Source of the DNA: an uncultured Bacilli bacterium
GTDB lineage: Bacteria; Bacillota_I; Bacilli_A; RF39; UBA660
Reading direction: 5' to 3'
Length of the DNA stretch: 10,691 nucleotides
NCBI GenBank assembly: GCA_947594675.1
Contig: CANQEF010000028.1
Location: 1-10,691, forward strand
The position numbers and the translations under genes were made by a program. Below, piece after piece: positions 1-6,757 of this stretch (its first letter is position 1; every line of letters begins with the position of its first letter). The notes below the pieces were generated by a model, which was not told the DNA's origin, did not search any database, and saw nothing but the letters and a program-made list of their open reading frames with translations.

Positions 1-938
1 ATGATGTGGGGTCTATCATTTTTCCAAATTTTATAAAATCTATTGGCCTCATATTCTGGCATTAGTATTGTTTCTACTTTTAGACAAATTGGTGTATGTA
101 TGCAAATTCCTAATCCAAAGCCATGAAATATCGGTAACACTGTAACTATTTTATCTTTAGGTCTAACATTAATGACATTTACTCCACTTTGTTGAGCAAT
201 AGCATTAAAACTGTAGTTAGAAATCATTATTCCTTTTGGTGTACCGGTTGTTCCTCCGCTATGTAGAATTAAAGCTAAGTCATCACTTTGCATTTTAGCA
301 TGGTATTCACGTAAATTAGAATTACCATAACTCATGAATTTTTTCCAACTCATGTAGGCTGTATCATTAGATAAGGGCTTTTTAACTTTAATACTACGAG
401 TTAGTGAATATCCTATATTTAAAATAATTGGCATACTTTCTTTAGGCGATATAAGAATAGTTTTATAAACAAGAGTATCATTAATTACATCTTTTATCTT
501 TTCATAGTTAAAATCTACTAAAAACAAAAACCTAGATTTTGATTCGTTTAAATAAAATTTGATTTGCTTTGGACTAGAAAGAGGATGAATTATATCAGCA
601 ACAGCGCCAATTTTATTGCAAGCATAAAAGATATAAATAGCTTCTGGCATATTTGGTAGACAAATAGTAACAACATCTTTTTCTTTGACGCCAAATTCTC
701 TAAGTGCTCGTGCACAAGTATTTATTGATTTAAAAAAATCATTATAGCTAATTCTATTTTCAAAATAGTTTAAAACAATGTAGTCTAGGTCGTTTCCTAC
801 TTCATCTACCATATAATCATAGATTGATTTTTTGGTAAATTTTATTGATCTTTCTTCTCGTGAATAATAATCTAACCAAGGTTTATTAAAACTTTCTTTT
901 TTAAATAATTTAAAGAAAAAATCATTTATTTTTCCCAT
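1..938 (-). CDS. AMP-dependent acyl-CoA/acyl-ACP synthetase (class I adenylate-forming), C-terminus cut by window edge
   Basis: The reverse strand is open from an ATG at 938 to the left edge, giving 312 codons with no stop. The translated part is the N-terminal core of an ANL-superfamily ligase. The AMP-binding P-loop (motif A3) reads HSGGTTGTPKG at residues 226-236, and motif A4 reads PIFHGFG at about 269-275, a form common in fatty-acid ligases. Such enzymes activate a carboxylic acid with ATP to an acyl-adenylate and pass it to CoA or a carrier protein. The later core motifs and the C-terminal lid domain lie outside the window, so substrate and acceptor cannot be judged. The start has an AAGGAAGG Shine-Dalgarno about 8 nt upstream and overlaps the end of the acyltransferase gene by 17 nt, so the two are probably translationally coupled. 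A fatty-acid ligase is most likely; an aryl-acid or amino-acid activating enzyme is possible. Confidence 0.9.
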   Translation of the reverse strand, partial: MGKINDFFFKLFKKESFNKPWLDYYSREERSIKFTKKSIYDYMVDEVGNDLDYIVLNYFENRISYNDFFKSINTCARALREFGVKEKDVVTICLPNMPEAIYIFYACNKIGAVADIIHPLSSPKQIKFYLNESKSRFLFLVDFNYEKIKDVINDTLVYKTILISPKESMPIILNIGYSLTRSIKVKKPLSNDTAYMSWKKFMSYGNSNLREYHAKMQSDDLALILHSGGTTGTPKGIMISNYSFNAIAQQSGVNVINVRPKDKIVTVLPIFHGFGLGICIHTPICLKVETILMPEYEANRFYKIWKNDRPHI

Positions 939-1515
939 ATCTTTCGCCTTCCTTTATCAATTTTTTTATTTTAATTCTTAGTAATTCATTTTCAGAATTT
1001 AAATCACTATTCGTAATTTTATAGGGTTTATCAAAAATAATGGTTAGTCCTTTTTTAAATATTTTATATTCACCAGTAATAGCAAAGGGAACAATTTCAC
1101 AACCTGTATCATAGGCCATTTTCACCGCTCCAATTTTAAATGGTAATAAGCCTCTTCCTTTTTCTGTTGTTCCTTCTGGAAATATTCCTATTACACAATT
1201 ATTTTTTAAATAATTTTCAGCTTGGATAATGGCATTATGGTTTTTTTCTTTTCTATTAACTGGTATCAAGCCCATATTAGAAAAGATGATTTTTTTTAAT
1301 CCTTTCCATAATTCAATCTTCGCTAAAAAGTGAACACTTCTTTTAGTTGCGCTAATTAGTAGAAGACAATCTAATGTACTAGTGTGCCTTCCTGCTAAAA
1401 TAATTGGCTTATCTATGGATATATTTTCTAAGCCAATGTATTTAGGTCGATAGACAAAATTAGTATAAATTTTAATTAAAGGTCTTGATATGCGATATAG
1501 TATTGATTCAGTCAT
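922..1515 (-). CDS. 1-acyl-glycerol-3-phosphate acyltransferase-like protein (LPLAT/PlsC family)
   Basis: This 197-residue protein has the acyltransferase signatures in order. The HX4D catalytic motif is RHTSTLD (H44, D49). GLIPVNR at 82-88 corresponds to block II, and FPEGTT at 112-117 to the phosphate-binding block III. It lacks N-terminal transmembrane helices and is close to the minimal family length, so it is probably a peripheral membrane enzyme. Family members move an acyl group from acyl-ACP or acyl-CoA onto lysophosphatidate or related acceptors. It is first in an operon with the acyl ligase at 1-938, reminiscent of the Aas acyltransferase-ligase fusion, so fatty-acid activation followed by acyl transfer is a reasonable inference. 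The residue before the catalytic His is Arg rather than the common Asn. The ATG at 1515 lacks a nearby ribosome binding site; the only good one lies 38 nt upstream and serves an in-frame two-codon ORF. The stop is TGA. Confidence 0.88.
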   Translation of the reverse strand: MTESILYRISRPLIKIYTNFVYRPKYIGLENISIDKPIILAGRHTSTLDCLLLISATKRSVHFLAKIELWKGLKKIIFSNMGLIPVNRKEKNHNAIIQAENYLKNNCVIGIFPEGTTEKGRGLLPFKIGAVKMAYDTGCEIVPFAITGEYKIFKKGLTIIFDKPYKITNSDLNSENELLRIKIKKLIKEGERYGKNK

Positions 1516-1536
1516 TGCTTTTATATCTAATTATGC

Positions 1537-1560
1537 TTATTGCATATTAGAAATCCTTTC
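1537..1560 (-). promoter_or_regulatory. Strong Shine-Dalgarno driving a two-codon in-frame leader (M-Q-stop) ahead of the acyltransferase
   Basis: On the reverse strand GAAAGGA (1554-1560) is followed after 8 nt by ATG CAA TAA (1537-1545). This ATG is in frame with the acyltransferase start at 1515 but is separated from it by two TAA stops. No Shine-Dalgarno is visible directly before 1515. Either ribosomes reinitiate after the tiny leader, or the true start is non-canonical. The sequence is clear; the role is inferred. Confidence 0.45.
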
Positions 1561-1577
1561 TTGATATTGTTAATTTA

Positions 1578-1586
1578 ATTATACCA
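1578..1586 (-). promoter_or_regulatory. Extended -10 promoter for the acyltransferase/ligase operon
   Basis: The reverse strand reads TGGTATAAT: a perfect -10 hexamer (1578-1583) with the upstream TGn extension. No good -35 lies at 17 nt; a weak TTGATT lies about 20 nt upstream, which fits a promoter that depends on the extended -10. Transcription would start near 1571, giving a leader of roughly 25 nt before the mini-ORF. Confidence 0.6.
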
Positions 1587-1607
1587 TCTATAATTAATAT
1601 TTAAATC

Positions 1608-1641
1608 AAAAAGAATTAGTTTTTTGTAGACTAATTCTTTT
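1608..1641 (-). terminator. Rho-independent terminator downstream of the MMPL transporter gene
   Basis: A perfect inverted repeat, AAAAGAATTAGT (1609-1620) with ACTAATTCTTTT (1630-1641), encloses a loop of about 9 nt. On the reverse strand it is followed by a run of T and lies 33-66 nt past the TAG stop at 1674. The stem is AU-rich but long. It separates the transporter transcript from the promoter at 1578-1586. Confidence 0.65.
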
Positions 1642-1673
1642 ATGTATTTTATGATGTTATTTCTACTTTTAGA

Positions 1674-4600
1674 CTATTCTTGTTCTTTTTTTCTAATAAT
1701 AAACTTATCAGCAAAGGCTAGAAGAGCTGGTAGTATTAATAATATTAAAACTGTTGAGCAAATCGTTCCAGCTGAAATAGTCTTACATATTTTAGCAGCA
1801 ATAGCTGATGTAAAACTAGCAATTATCAAAGTTACAATAGTAAGAATAGAGCTTGATGTTAAAATGGTATGAATTGATTTGTTGTAAGATTCAATTACAG
1901 ATTCTTTAATACTTAGTTTTTTACGGTGTTCTAGATAATAGGAAGTATATAGAATAGCATAATCAATTGTTGCTCCCATTAGAATGCTTTGGACTATTAA
2001 TATGGCGATAAAGTAAACATTTTGTCCGGTAAAGGATAAGATACCCATTGTTAAGTAAACGGCACATTGAATTATTAAAACTAAAATTATAGGAATAATT
2101 AATGACTTGAAAGTAATAGCTACTACAATAAATATAGCAACCATGGTGATAATAGTTATAAAATTCAATTCATTATCAAATGTTTTACTTATTTCATATG
2201 CCATGGGAGAATCTCCTATTATGAAAGATTTAGTTATATCATCTTTAAGAATATTTTTAATATCTTTAATCGTATTAAAAGTTTTTTTACCTTCTGATTC
2301 TAAGTGAGTATTTAAAACGACTCTAGAGTATTTTTGACCTACTAATAATTCTTTAGCATCTTTTATTGTTCCTTTAGCGTCAATTATATCTTTTCTCATG
2401 TTGTTATCAATGTAGTCAGTAAAACGTTTATCTTTTATCAAATCATCGTTTAAGTATTTTACAAATTCTTCAATAGTCATTTGCCAATTTTCGTCATATT
2501 CTTTGTTGCTGCCATAATAAATATAAAGTATTTCTATCATATCTTTAGAAGTAGAGTTTGATAATTTAGAGAGAATATAAAACATTTCATCTTTAGAATA
2601 TTTCACATTATTTAAGCTGTCATTCATTATCGTGTTAACAGTTGCTAATTTAGTTATTTTTTCTTCATCAAAATTATTAGCATATTTTTCATTGGTAATA
2701 ACATCATCTAGTAAAAAATTAATAAATTCGCGTAAAGATAGAGAGTAATTTTCATTTATGTATGTCGAATTGTATAGACCAAAAATTAAATCTAAGCTAT
2801 CTTTGTCAATGCTTAATAAAGTTGAAAGACTTTCAGTATTGTATTTCTTGTTATTAATAGTAGAATCCATAATGGTTTGCAAAAGCTTTAGATTATTTAG
2901 AGTTTCTTTAGAAATGTTATTTAGAAGAGGATCATTTTGATTTTGTAAAATTATATTAACAAATTCTACCGGAGTTAAAGTTTGATTATCAAGAGTAGAT
3001 AGATATAAAGCATAAATATTTTTAGTAGTTATTTCATCGAGATTAATGATTTGAGCTAATTCGATATAAGTAAATGTTTGACTCTCTTTTGTATACTGCA
3101 TTATTTTTTGAAGTAAAGTTAGCTTTTCTAAAGAAGAAAGGGATAAATTTTTAGAAATTGTTTCATTTGATAAAGATAAATCAACAAAATCTATAGGAGT
3201 CATTTGCCAAGAAGTGGTGTTATTTGTTAGATAGTCTATTAAATTGTAAATTTGATTAATACTTTCTTCATTTATATTAAGTAATTTTGCTAACTCTTCG
3301 GCAGAATAATTATTTTCTAGTAAAGAAGAATTTTCTAGATAAGAGAGTATGTTTGTATCAAAATTGTCTAAATAGGTAGTGGTTGTTTTCAGTATTCTTA
3401 CATAGTTAATAAAGTCTTGCAATTTATAAATGGTAGTATTTTTGGTATTTAGATATTTAACTAGAAAAATATCTTTTACTTGTTCTTCAGAAGTTTCAAA
3501 AAGACTAGCAATTTCTGAGATAGACATTTCTTTAGTTATTAGGTCTTGATTACTAAAAAGAGATAACATTTTAATATTATTTATAGTATTTTCATCAAAG
3601 CTTGCTGAAGACGTAGGATCGTGTAAAACATTATTAATTAAAAAATTAGAAAATTCAAAGATGGAAAGCTTTAGAGAAATTTCGTTTTTTGAAGTATAGT
3701 AGGTAAATAGGTTATCAACTAATTGTTTTTCAATGTTGAAAACTGTAGCTATTTCAGTGGAAGACATTTTTTTATTTAATGTATTTTTATTGGTAAAAAT
3801 TCTTAAGGTATTTAATTTACTTTTACTTGCATTATCTATTTGAGAAGAATATTTTTCATTTGGTAAAACATCTTTAAGCATGAAACTTACAAAGTCATTT
3901 AAAGTAATTTCAGTATTATTATTTTTAGATAGATAATATATGAAAAGATCTTTAATATTTGCCTCATCAATTTGAAGAATTTGGGCTAACTCTTTAGGTG
4001 TTTTCTTTTCATTAATCGAAGAATCAGTAATAAAATTCTTTAATCTAGTAATATCATTTTTTATATTGGCATCAATTTTTTTATTAATTTTTTCATTGCT
4101 ATAGGCAGTAGTTTCAATAAAATTTACAAATTCATTAAAAGTTACTTTATTGTTATTTTGCTTATTGTAGTAATTGTAGTAAATAATTCTTAATAAATAA
4201 TCTTCAATGGTAACGGAAGAGTCTAAATCTTTAAGTTTATCATTTAAATCTTTAAATTTTAACTTTTCATTAATTGTATTACCGTAAGCTAATACTTCGT
4301 TAATATTTTTATTGTTTTCTAGTTTAGTTAGCTTTTGAGCAATTTTTTGTTCTTCTTCGTTATCATAAATAATAGCAATTTGATTATTTTCTTTAAAGAC
4401 TTTTGATATTTCATCTGATTGCTTGTCAGTATAATCAATTCCTAGGTTACCTTTTAGAAGGAAACTAGCGATAAAAATTAATAAAAATATGGGAAGTGAA
4501 ATATAACGAAATTTATAACTAGTTTTACCTAGTTTAGTTAAATTGAATTTAGGACTTTTCTTTTTAGTTTTAGCAATCCACTTATCAAACATTAAAATTA

Positions 4601-5507
4601 GAGATGGTAAAACAAAGAAAATGCAAATTAAACTAAATAAGACACCTTTAGCTAATATGAATCCTAAGTCTTTACCAATTTTAAAACTCATAAAGACAAG
4701 AGATAAAAGGCCAACTATGGTTGTAACTGAGCTGCTTGATATTGATTGAAAAGCTTTATGAAGGGCTTTTTTCATAGCTTTAGTTTTGTCTTTTTCTGTC
4801 TTTTTTTCTTGATCATAACGATTCATTAACATAATAGAATAATCCATGGATAAGGCCATTTGGAGAATTGAGGCTATGGAATCAGTAATGTGAGAAACAT
4901 TCTCAAAGATAATATTTGTTCCTTTGTTTAAAATAACAGCCATAAGAATAGTTGCTAAAAAAAGGAAAGGTTCTGTGAAAGATTCACACATGATAAGGAG
5001 AATTATTAAAGCACAAAAAACAGCTAAAGCAATAATCCAAATAGGTAAAACTGTTTTATTAGATTCAGAAATGTTTCCACTAGTGTAGAAGGTGTAATCT
5101 TTAAAATTATCTTCAATTTTTTTATACACTTGTGATGCTTTTTTAGAGTCACTTTTATCGTCTACTGTTATAACATATAAAGTGTATTTATCTTTGTTGT
5201 AATCTGCGGAAGAGTTATAATCAACATTATCATCTGTGATTTTTTCTAGTTGTTTTTTTATAGAAGTTTTTTCATCTTCTTTTAGATTTTCAAACATGAT
5301 GTTTAAAGTGCTAGTTTCTGTATTAGAAAATTCTTCTTCCATGATATCCATGCCAATTCTAGTTTCAGAATCATTAGGTAAATATCTGGATATATCATAA
5401 TTTATTTTGACATTTTTAGTTAAGATGGCACTTATAATTGTAAAAATAATGAATAAAACTAAAATAAAATGTCTTTTATCTACAATAAAATTAGTAAGTT
5501 TTTTCAA
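1674..5507 (-). CDS. MMPL-family RND transporter with a repeat-expanded second extracytoplasmic domain
   Basis: This 1277-residue integral membrane protein has the duplicated RND layout. TM1 is at about 13-30, the first porter domain at about 35-150, and TM2-TM6 at about 152-306. TM7 is at about 333-351, the second extracytoplasmic domain at about 352-1110, and TM8-TM12 at about 1115-1265. Each half keeps the MMPL Asp-Tyr pair in its fourth helix: MDYSIMLMNRY (D222) and IDYAILY (D1182), the expected proton-relay sites. MMPL proteins export lipids, fatty acids or hydrophobic compounds using the proton gradient; the substrate here is unknown. The second extracytoplasmic domain is enlarged to about 750 residues by tandem repeats (separate entry), making the protein much longer than ordinary MMPL proteins. 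The start is TTG at 5507, with GAAAGGA 10 nt upstream and an in-frame TGA just before it. The divergent TetR gene probably regulates it. Confidence 0.9.
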   Translation of the reverse strand: MKKLTNFIVDKRHFILVLFIIFTIISAILTKNVKINYDISRYLPNDSETRIGMDIMEEEFSNTETSTLNIMFENLKEDEKTSIKKQLEKITDDNVDYNSSADYNKDKYTLYVITVDDKSDSKKASQVYKKIEDNFKDYTFYTSGNISESNKTVLPIWIIALAVFCALIILLIMCESFTEPFLFLATILMAVILNKGTNIIFENVSHITDSIASILQMALSMDYSIMLMNRYDQEKKTEKDKTKAMKKALHKAFQSISSSSVTTIVGLLSLVFMSFKIGKDLGFILAKGVLFSLICIFFVLPSLILMFDKWIAKTKKKSPKFNLTKLGKTSYKFRYISLPIFLLIFIASFLLKGNLGIDYTDKQSDEISKVFKENNQIAIIYDNEEEQKIAQKLTKLENNKNINEVLAYGNTINEKLKFKDLNDKLKDLDSSVTIEDYLLRIIYYNYYNKQNNNKVTFNEFVNFIETTAYSNEKINKKIDANIKNDITRLKNFITDSSINEKKTPKELAQILQIDEANIKDLFIYYLSKNNNTEITLNDFVSFMLKDVLPNEKYSSQIDNASKSKLNTLRIFTNKNTLNKKMSSTEIATVFNIEKQLVDNLFTYYTSKNEISLKLSIFEFSNFLINNVLHDPTSSASFDENTINNIKMLSLFSNQDLITKEMSISEIASLFETSEEQVKDIFLVKYLNTKNTTIYKLQDFINYVRILKTTTTYLDNFDTNILSYLENSSLLENNYSAEELAKLLNINEESINQIYNLIDYLTNNTTSWQMTPIDFVDLSLSNETISKNLSLSSLEKLTLLQKIMQYTKESQTFTYIELAQIINLDEITTKNIYALYLSTLDNQTLTPVEFVNIILQNQNDPLLNNISKETLNNLKLLQTIMDSTINNKKYNTESLSTLLSIDKDSLDLIFGLYNSTYINENYSLSLREFINFLLDDVITNEKYANNFDEEKITKLATVNTIMNDSLNNVKYSKDEMFYILSKLSNSTSKDMIEILYIYYGSNKEYDENWQMTIEEFVKYLNDDLIKDKRFTDYIDNNMRKDIIDAKGTIKDAKELLVGQKYSRVVLNTHLESEGKKTFNTIKDIKNILKDDITKSFIIGDSPMAYEISKTFDNELNFITIITMVAIFIVVAITFKSLIIPIILVLIIQCAVYLTMGILSFTGQNVYFIAILIVQSILMGATIDYAILYTSYYLEHRKKLSIKESVIESYNKSIHTILTSSSILTIVTLIIASFTSAIAAKICKTISAGTICSTVLILLILPALLAFADKFIIRKKEQE
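2238..4214 (-). repeat. About eight diverged protein repeats (75-87 residues) inside the MMPL transporter
   Basis: Residues 432-1090 of the transporter hold a repeated pattern. It runs: hydrophobic-Thr/Ser-x-x-Glu/Asp-Phe-Val/Ile-Asn-Phe; a Leu-rich segment; Tyr/Met-Ser-x-x-Glu-Leu-Ala-x-Leu-Leu-x-Ile-x-Glu; then Ile-Lys-x-Leu-Phe-x-x-Tyr. The anchor Phe falls at residues 460, 539, 619, 699, 774, 849, 928 and 1015, so spacings are 79, 80, 80, 75, 75, 79 and 87. Clear examples are ELAQILQIDEANIKDLFIYY (507-526) and ELAKLLNINEESINQIYNL (738-756). A partial copy precedes the first full one (TIEDYLLRIIYYNYY, 433-447). The last copy loses its ELA-type half. Copies have diverged strongly and I see no long conserved nucleotide identity, so the expansion is old. 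Confidence 0.8.
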
Positions 5508-5542
5508 TTTAAATCAGTCCTTTCAATTAGAGTCCACATTAC

Positions 5543-5548
5543 ATTATA
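5543..5548 (-). promoter_or_regulatory. Candidate -10 of the MMPL transporter promoter
   Basis: TATAAT occurs on the reverse strand 36-41 nt upstream of the TTG start. No convincing -35 is seen at 17 nt; the region is T-rich. Transcription would start near 5536, shortly before the GAAAGGA ribosome binding site at 5518-5524. A second AT-rich hexamer, TATATA, lies just upstream and could serve instead. Confidence 0.4.
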
Positions 5549-5586
5549 TTCTTATATATTCCTTAAAAAAAGCATAATTTAAAGAA

Positions 5587-5608
5587 AAGTGTCTAAATTT
5601 GGACACTT
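5587..5608. promoter_or_regulatory. 22-bp near-palindromic operator between tetR-like gene and transporter
   Basis: The arms AAGTGTC (5587-5593) and GACACTT (5602-5608) flank a central AAATTT-containing core. Only one symmetric base pair breaks the 22-bp palindrome. TetR-family dimers typically bind such sites, and the position between two divergent promoters fits a site controlling both. It lies 12 bp upstream of the plus-strand -35 and about 40 bp upstream of the minus-strand -10, so it does not directly cover either -10. Binding by the adjacent regulator is inferred. Confidence 0.6.
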
Positions 5609-5620
5609 ATAGCTAAAATG

Positions 5621-5649
5621 TTTACTTTTAAAGCTTTTTTTGGTATAAT
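5621..5649 (+). promoter_or_regulatory. Promoter of the TetR-family regulator gene
   Basis: A -35 like TTTACT (5621-5626) is followed after 17 bp by a perfect TATAAT (5644-5649) that also carries an upstream TGG extension. The start site would fall near 5656. The ribosome binding site GAAAGGGTG (5663-5671) and the ATG at 5680 follow. Confidence 0.65.
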
Positions 5650-5679
5650 ATAGGCAGTTTTTGAAAGGGTGTTAAGTAA

Positions 5680-6231
5680 ATGAAAGTTCAATGTCTAAAT
5701 TCTTCAGCCATAAAAACAAGAAATATAATTAAGAAAACATTTGCTCAATTACTAAATGAAAAAAAACAGTTAGATAAGGTAACTGTTACAGAATTAGTTA
5801 AAAGAGCTCAATTAACAAGAAGTACTTTTTATACGCATTATGATAATATTTATCAAGTAGCTGAGGAATATCAAATGCAAACGATTGAATTATTATGTAA
5901 TGAAGAAGTAAAATTGCATTCTAAAGAAGATATTTTAGACTATTTTGATAATATTTTTTCCTGTTTAAAAGAAAATGAAGAAATATATAAATTATTCTTA
6001 AATGCAGATATATCAGTTTTGTTTTTAGAAAAATTAAAAAATATTGCTAGTACAAAGATAAAAGAGGCTTTAAAAGATTTTTATAATGATAAATTTTTAG
6101 ATCTTGATATTTCTTTTTTAATGAATGGAAGTATGCTTGAAATATTAAAGTATTTTAGAAAAGAAAGCAAATATACTTTAGATGAGATATTATTTAATAT
6201 AAAAAAGTATTTTACAAGAATTTTTGAATAA
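5680..6231 (+). CDS. TetR/AcrR-family transcriptional regulator
   Basis: This 183-residue protein has an N-terminal TetR DNA-binding domain (about 11-60). Its helix-turn-helix reads VTVTELVKRAQLTRSTFYTHY at 34-54, with the family-typical Thr-Phe-Tyr-x-His-Tyr-Asp end of the recognition helix. The rest (about 65-183) is an all-helical ligand-binding and dimerisation domain, whose sequence does not reveal the ligand. The protein is cytosolic and acts as a dimer, usually a repressor released by a small molecule. It is the only plus-strand gene in the window and is divergent from the MMPL transporter, with a palindromic operator between them, so it probably controls both itself and the transporter. 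The S. aureus FarR/FarE pair is a known analogue of this layout. The start has a good GAAAGGGTG ribosome binding site 9 nt upstream. Confidence 0.93.
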   Translation: MKVQCLNSSAIKTRNIIKKTFAQLLNEKKQLDKVTVTELVKRAQLTRSTFYTHYDNIYQVAEEYQMQTIELLCNEEVKLHSKEDILDYFDNIFSCLKENEEIYKLFLNADISVLFLEKLKNIASTKIKEALKDFYNDKFLDLDISFLMNGSMLEILKYFRKESKYTLDEILFNIKKYFTRIFE

Positions 6232-6254
6232 AGAAGTTTTTTAGGATTTCTTTT
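6230..6254. terminator. Weak hairpin between convergent tetR-like and Ig-like genes
   Basis: AAAGAA (6230-6235) can pair with TTCTTT (6248-6253) around a loop of about 12 nt, followed on the plus strand by TTTTAATT. It overlaps the TAA of the regulator gene and ends 2 nt before the stop of the convergent gene. The stem is short and AU-rich, so termination activity is uncertain in either direction. Confidence 0.3.
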
Positions 6255-6256
6255 AA

Positions 6257-6688
6257 TTATATAGTAAATTCAGCTATTATATATTTAGCTTTTTTGTTAA
6301 CTTGAATTTCTTTAACAAGACGATAGGTACCTTTTGGTAGTTTGCCATAAGCATATTCCCAATTTAATTTTTTACTAAATTGCTCATTTGTTTTTAGCTT
6401 ATAAAGCGGTTGATTAACAAATAAATCATTAATAGTATCTAACTCGTGCCACTTATTTTTTGATCTTTTTTCTAGAAAATATTCTTCGCCAAAGCTAATT
6501 TCTTGGGTGGATTTATTTTCTATGATAAAAGTTGCTTGTGATGGTGTTAAAGTATCTTTTTCTATAGAAAATTTAACATCTTTAAATGAAGTAATTTTTG
6601 ATTCATTATTAAGAAATAATAAACATATACATATTACTGCAAGAATAACTATAGCAATAATTGTAATATTAAAATACTTTTTATTCAT
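6257..6688 (-). CDS. Membrane-anchored small protein with bacterial Ig-like domain (Big_14-like)
   Basis: From the preferred start this protein has 143 residues. It has one N-terminal hydrophobic segment (about residues 6-26) with a short Lys-rich cytoplasmic end, then an exported domain of about 110 residues. The segment has no clear lipobox, so it is probably an uncleaved anchor. The outer domain has a beta-strand pattern with the phrases SIEKDTLTPSQATFIIENKS, FGEEYFLEKRSKNKWHEL and YGKLPKGTYRLVKEI. From memory these match a bacterial Ig-like family seen in gut Firmicutes (Big_14-like). No enzymatic residues are apparent; the function is unknown. Two in-frame ATGs exist. The first (6700) directly abuts the AGAAAGGA ribosome binding site with no spacer, while the second (6688) lies 12 nt from it, so 6688 is preferred. 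It has its own promoter and no obvious partner nearby. Confidence 0.8.
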   Translation of the reverse strand: MNKKYFNITIIAIVILAVICICLLFLNNESKITSFKDVKFSIEKDTLTPSQATFIIENKSTQEISFGEEYFLEKRSKNKWHELDTINDLFVNQPLYKLKTNEQFSKKLNWEYAYGKLPKGTYRLVKEIQVNKKAKYIIAEFTI

Positions 6689-6757
6689 AAAAACTATCAT
6701 TCCTTTCTCTTTTCAATAAGAGTGTTTTTTGAAAGTGCCTTCTTTTTATAATTTTTA

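Noticed and set aside
922..924. Possible use of TGA as tryptophan (Mollicutes code)
   Set aside because: Trp is written TGG throughout all genes, no TGA occurs inside a long frame, and TGA ends the acyltransferase exactly at the overlap with the next gene.
1..938. Ligase considered as a nonribosomal-peptide adenylation domain
   Set aside because: The A3 and A4 motifs are equally fatty-acid-ligase-like, the gene starts as a stand-alone protein coupled to an acyltransferase, and no condensation or carrier domain is visible. The missing C-terminus prevents full exclusion.
2238..4214. Repetitive region considered as a CRISPR array or DNA satellite
   Set aside because: The periodicity is at protein level within one open frame; copies are too diverged at DNA level and have no repeat-spacer structure.
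1642..4749. Several plus-strand open frames of 60-76 codons (1642-1872, 2107-2307, 2758-2940, 4543-4749)
   Set aside because: They lie antisense within the MMPL coding sequence (the first starts just past its stop), lack clear ribosome binding sites, and read as mirror images of coding sequence rather than proteins.
5611..5636. Second imperfect inverted repeat (AGCTAAAA and TTTTAAAGCT) overlapping the tetR-like -35
   Set aside because: Pairing needs an insertion and is almost all A/T; it is too weak to claim as an operator next to the much better 22-bp site.
6507..6719. Plus-strand open frame of 70 codons
   Set aside because: It is antisense to the Ig-like gene, whose anchor plus domain structure, ribosome binding site and promoter are convincing.
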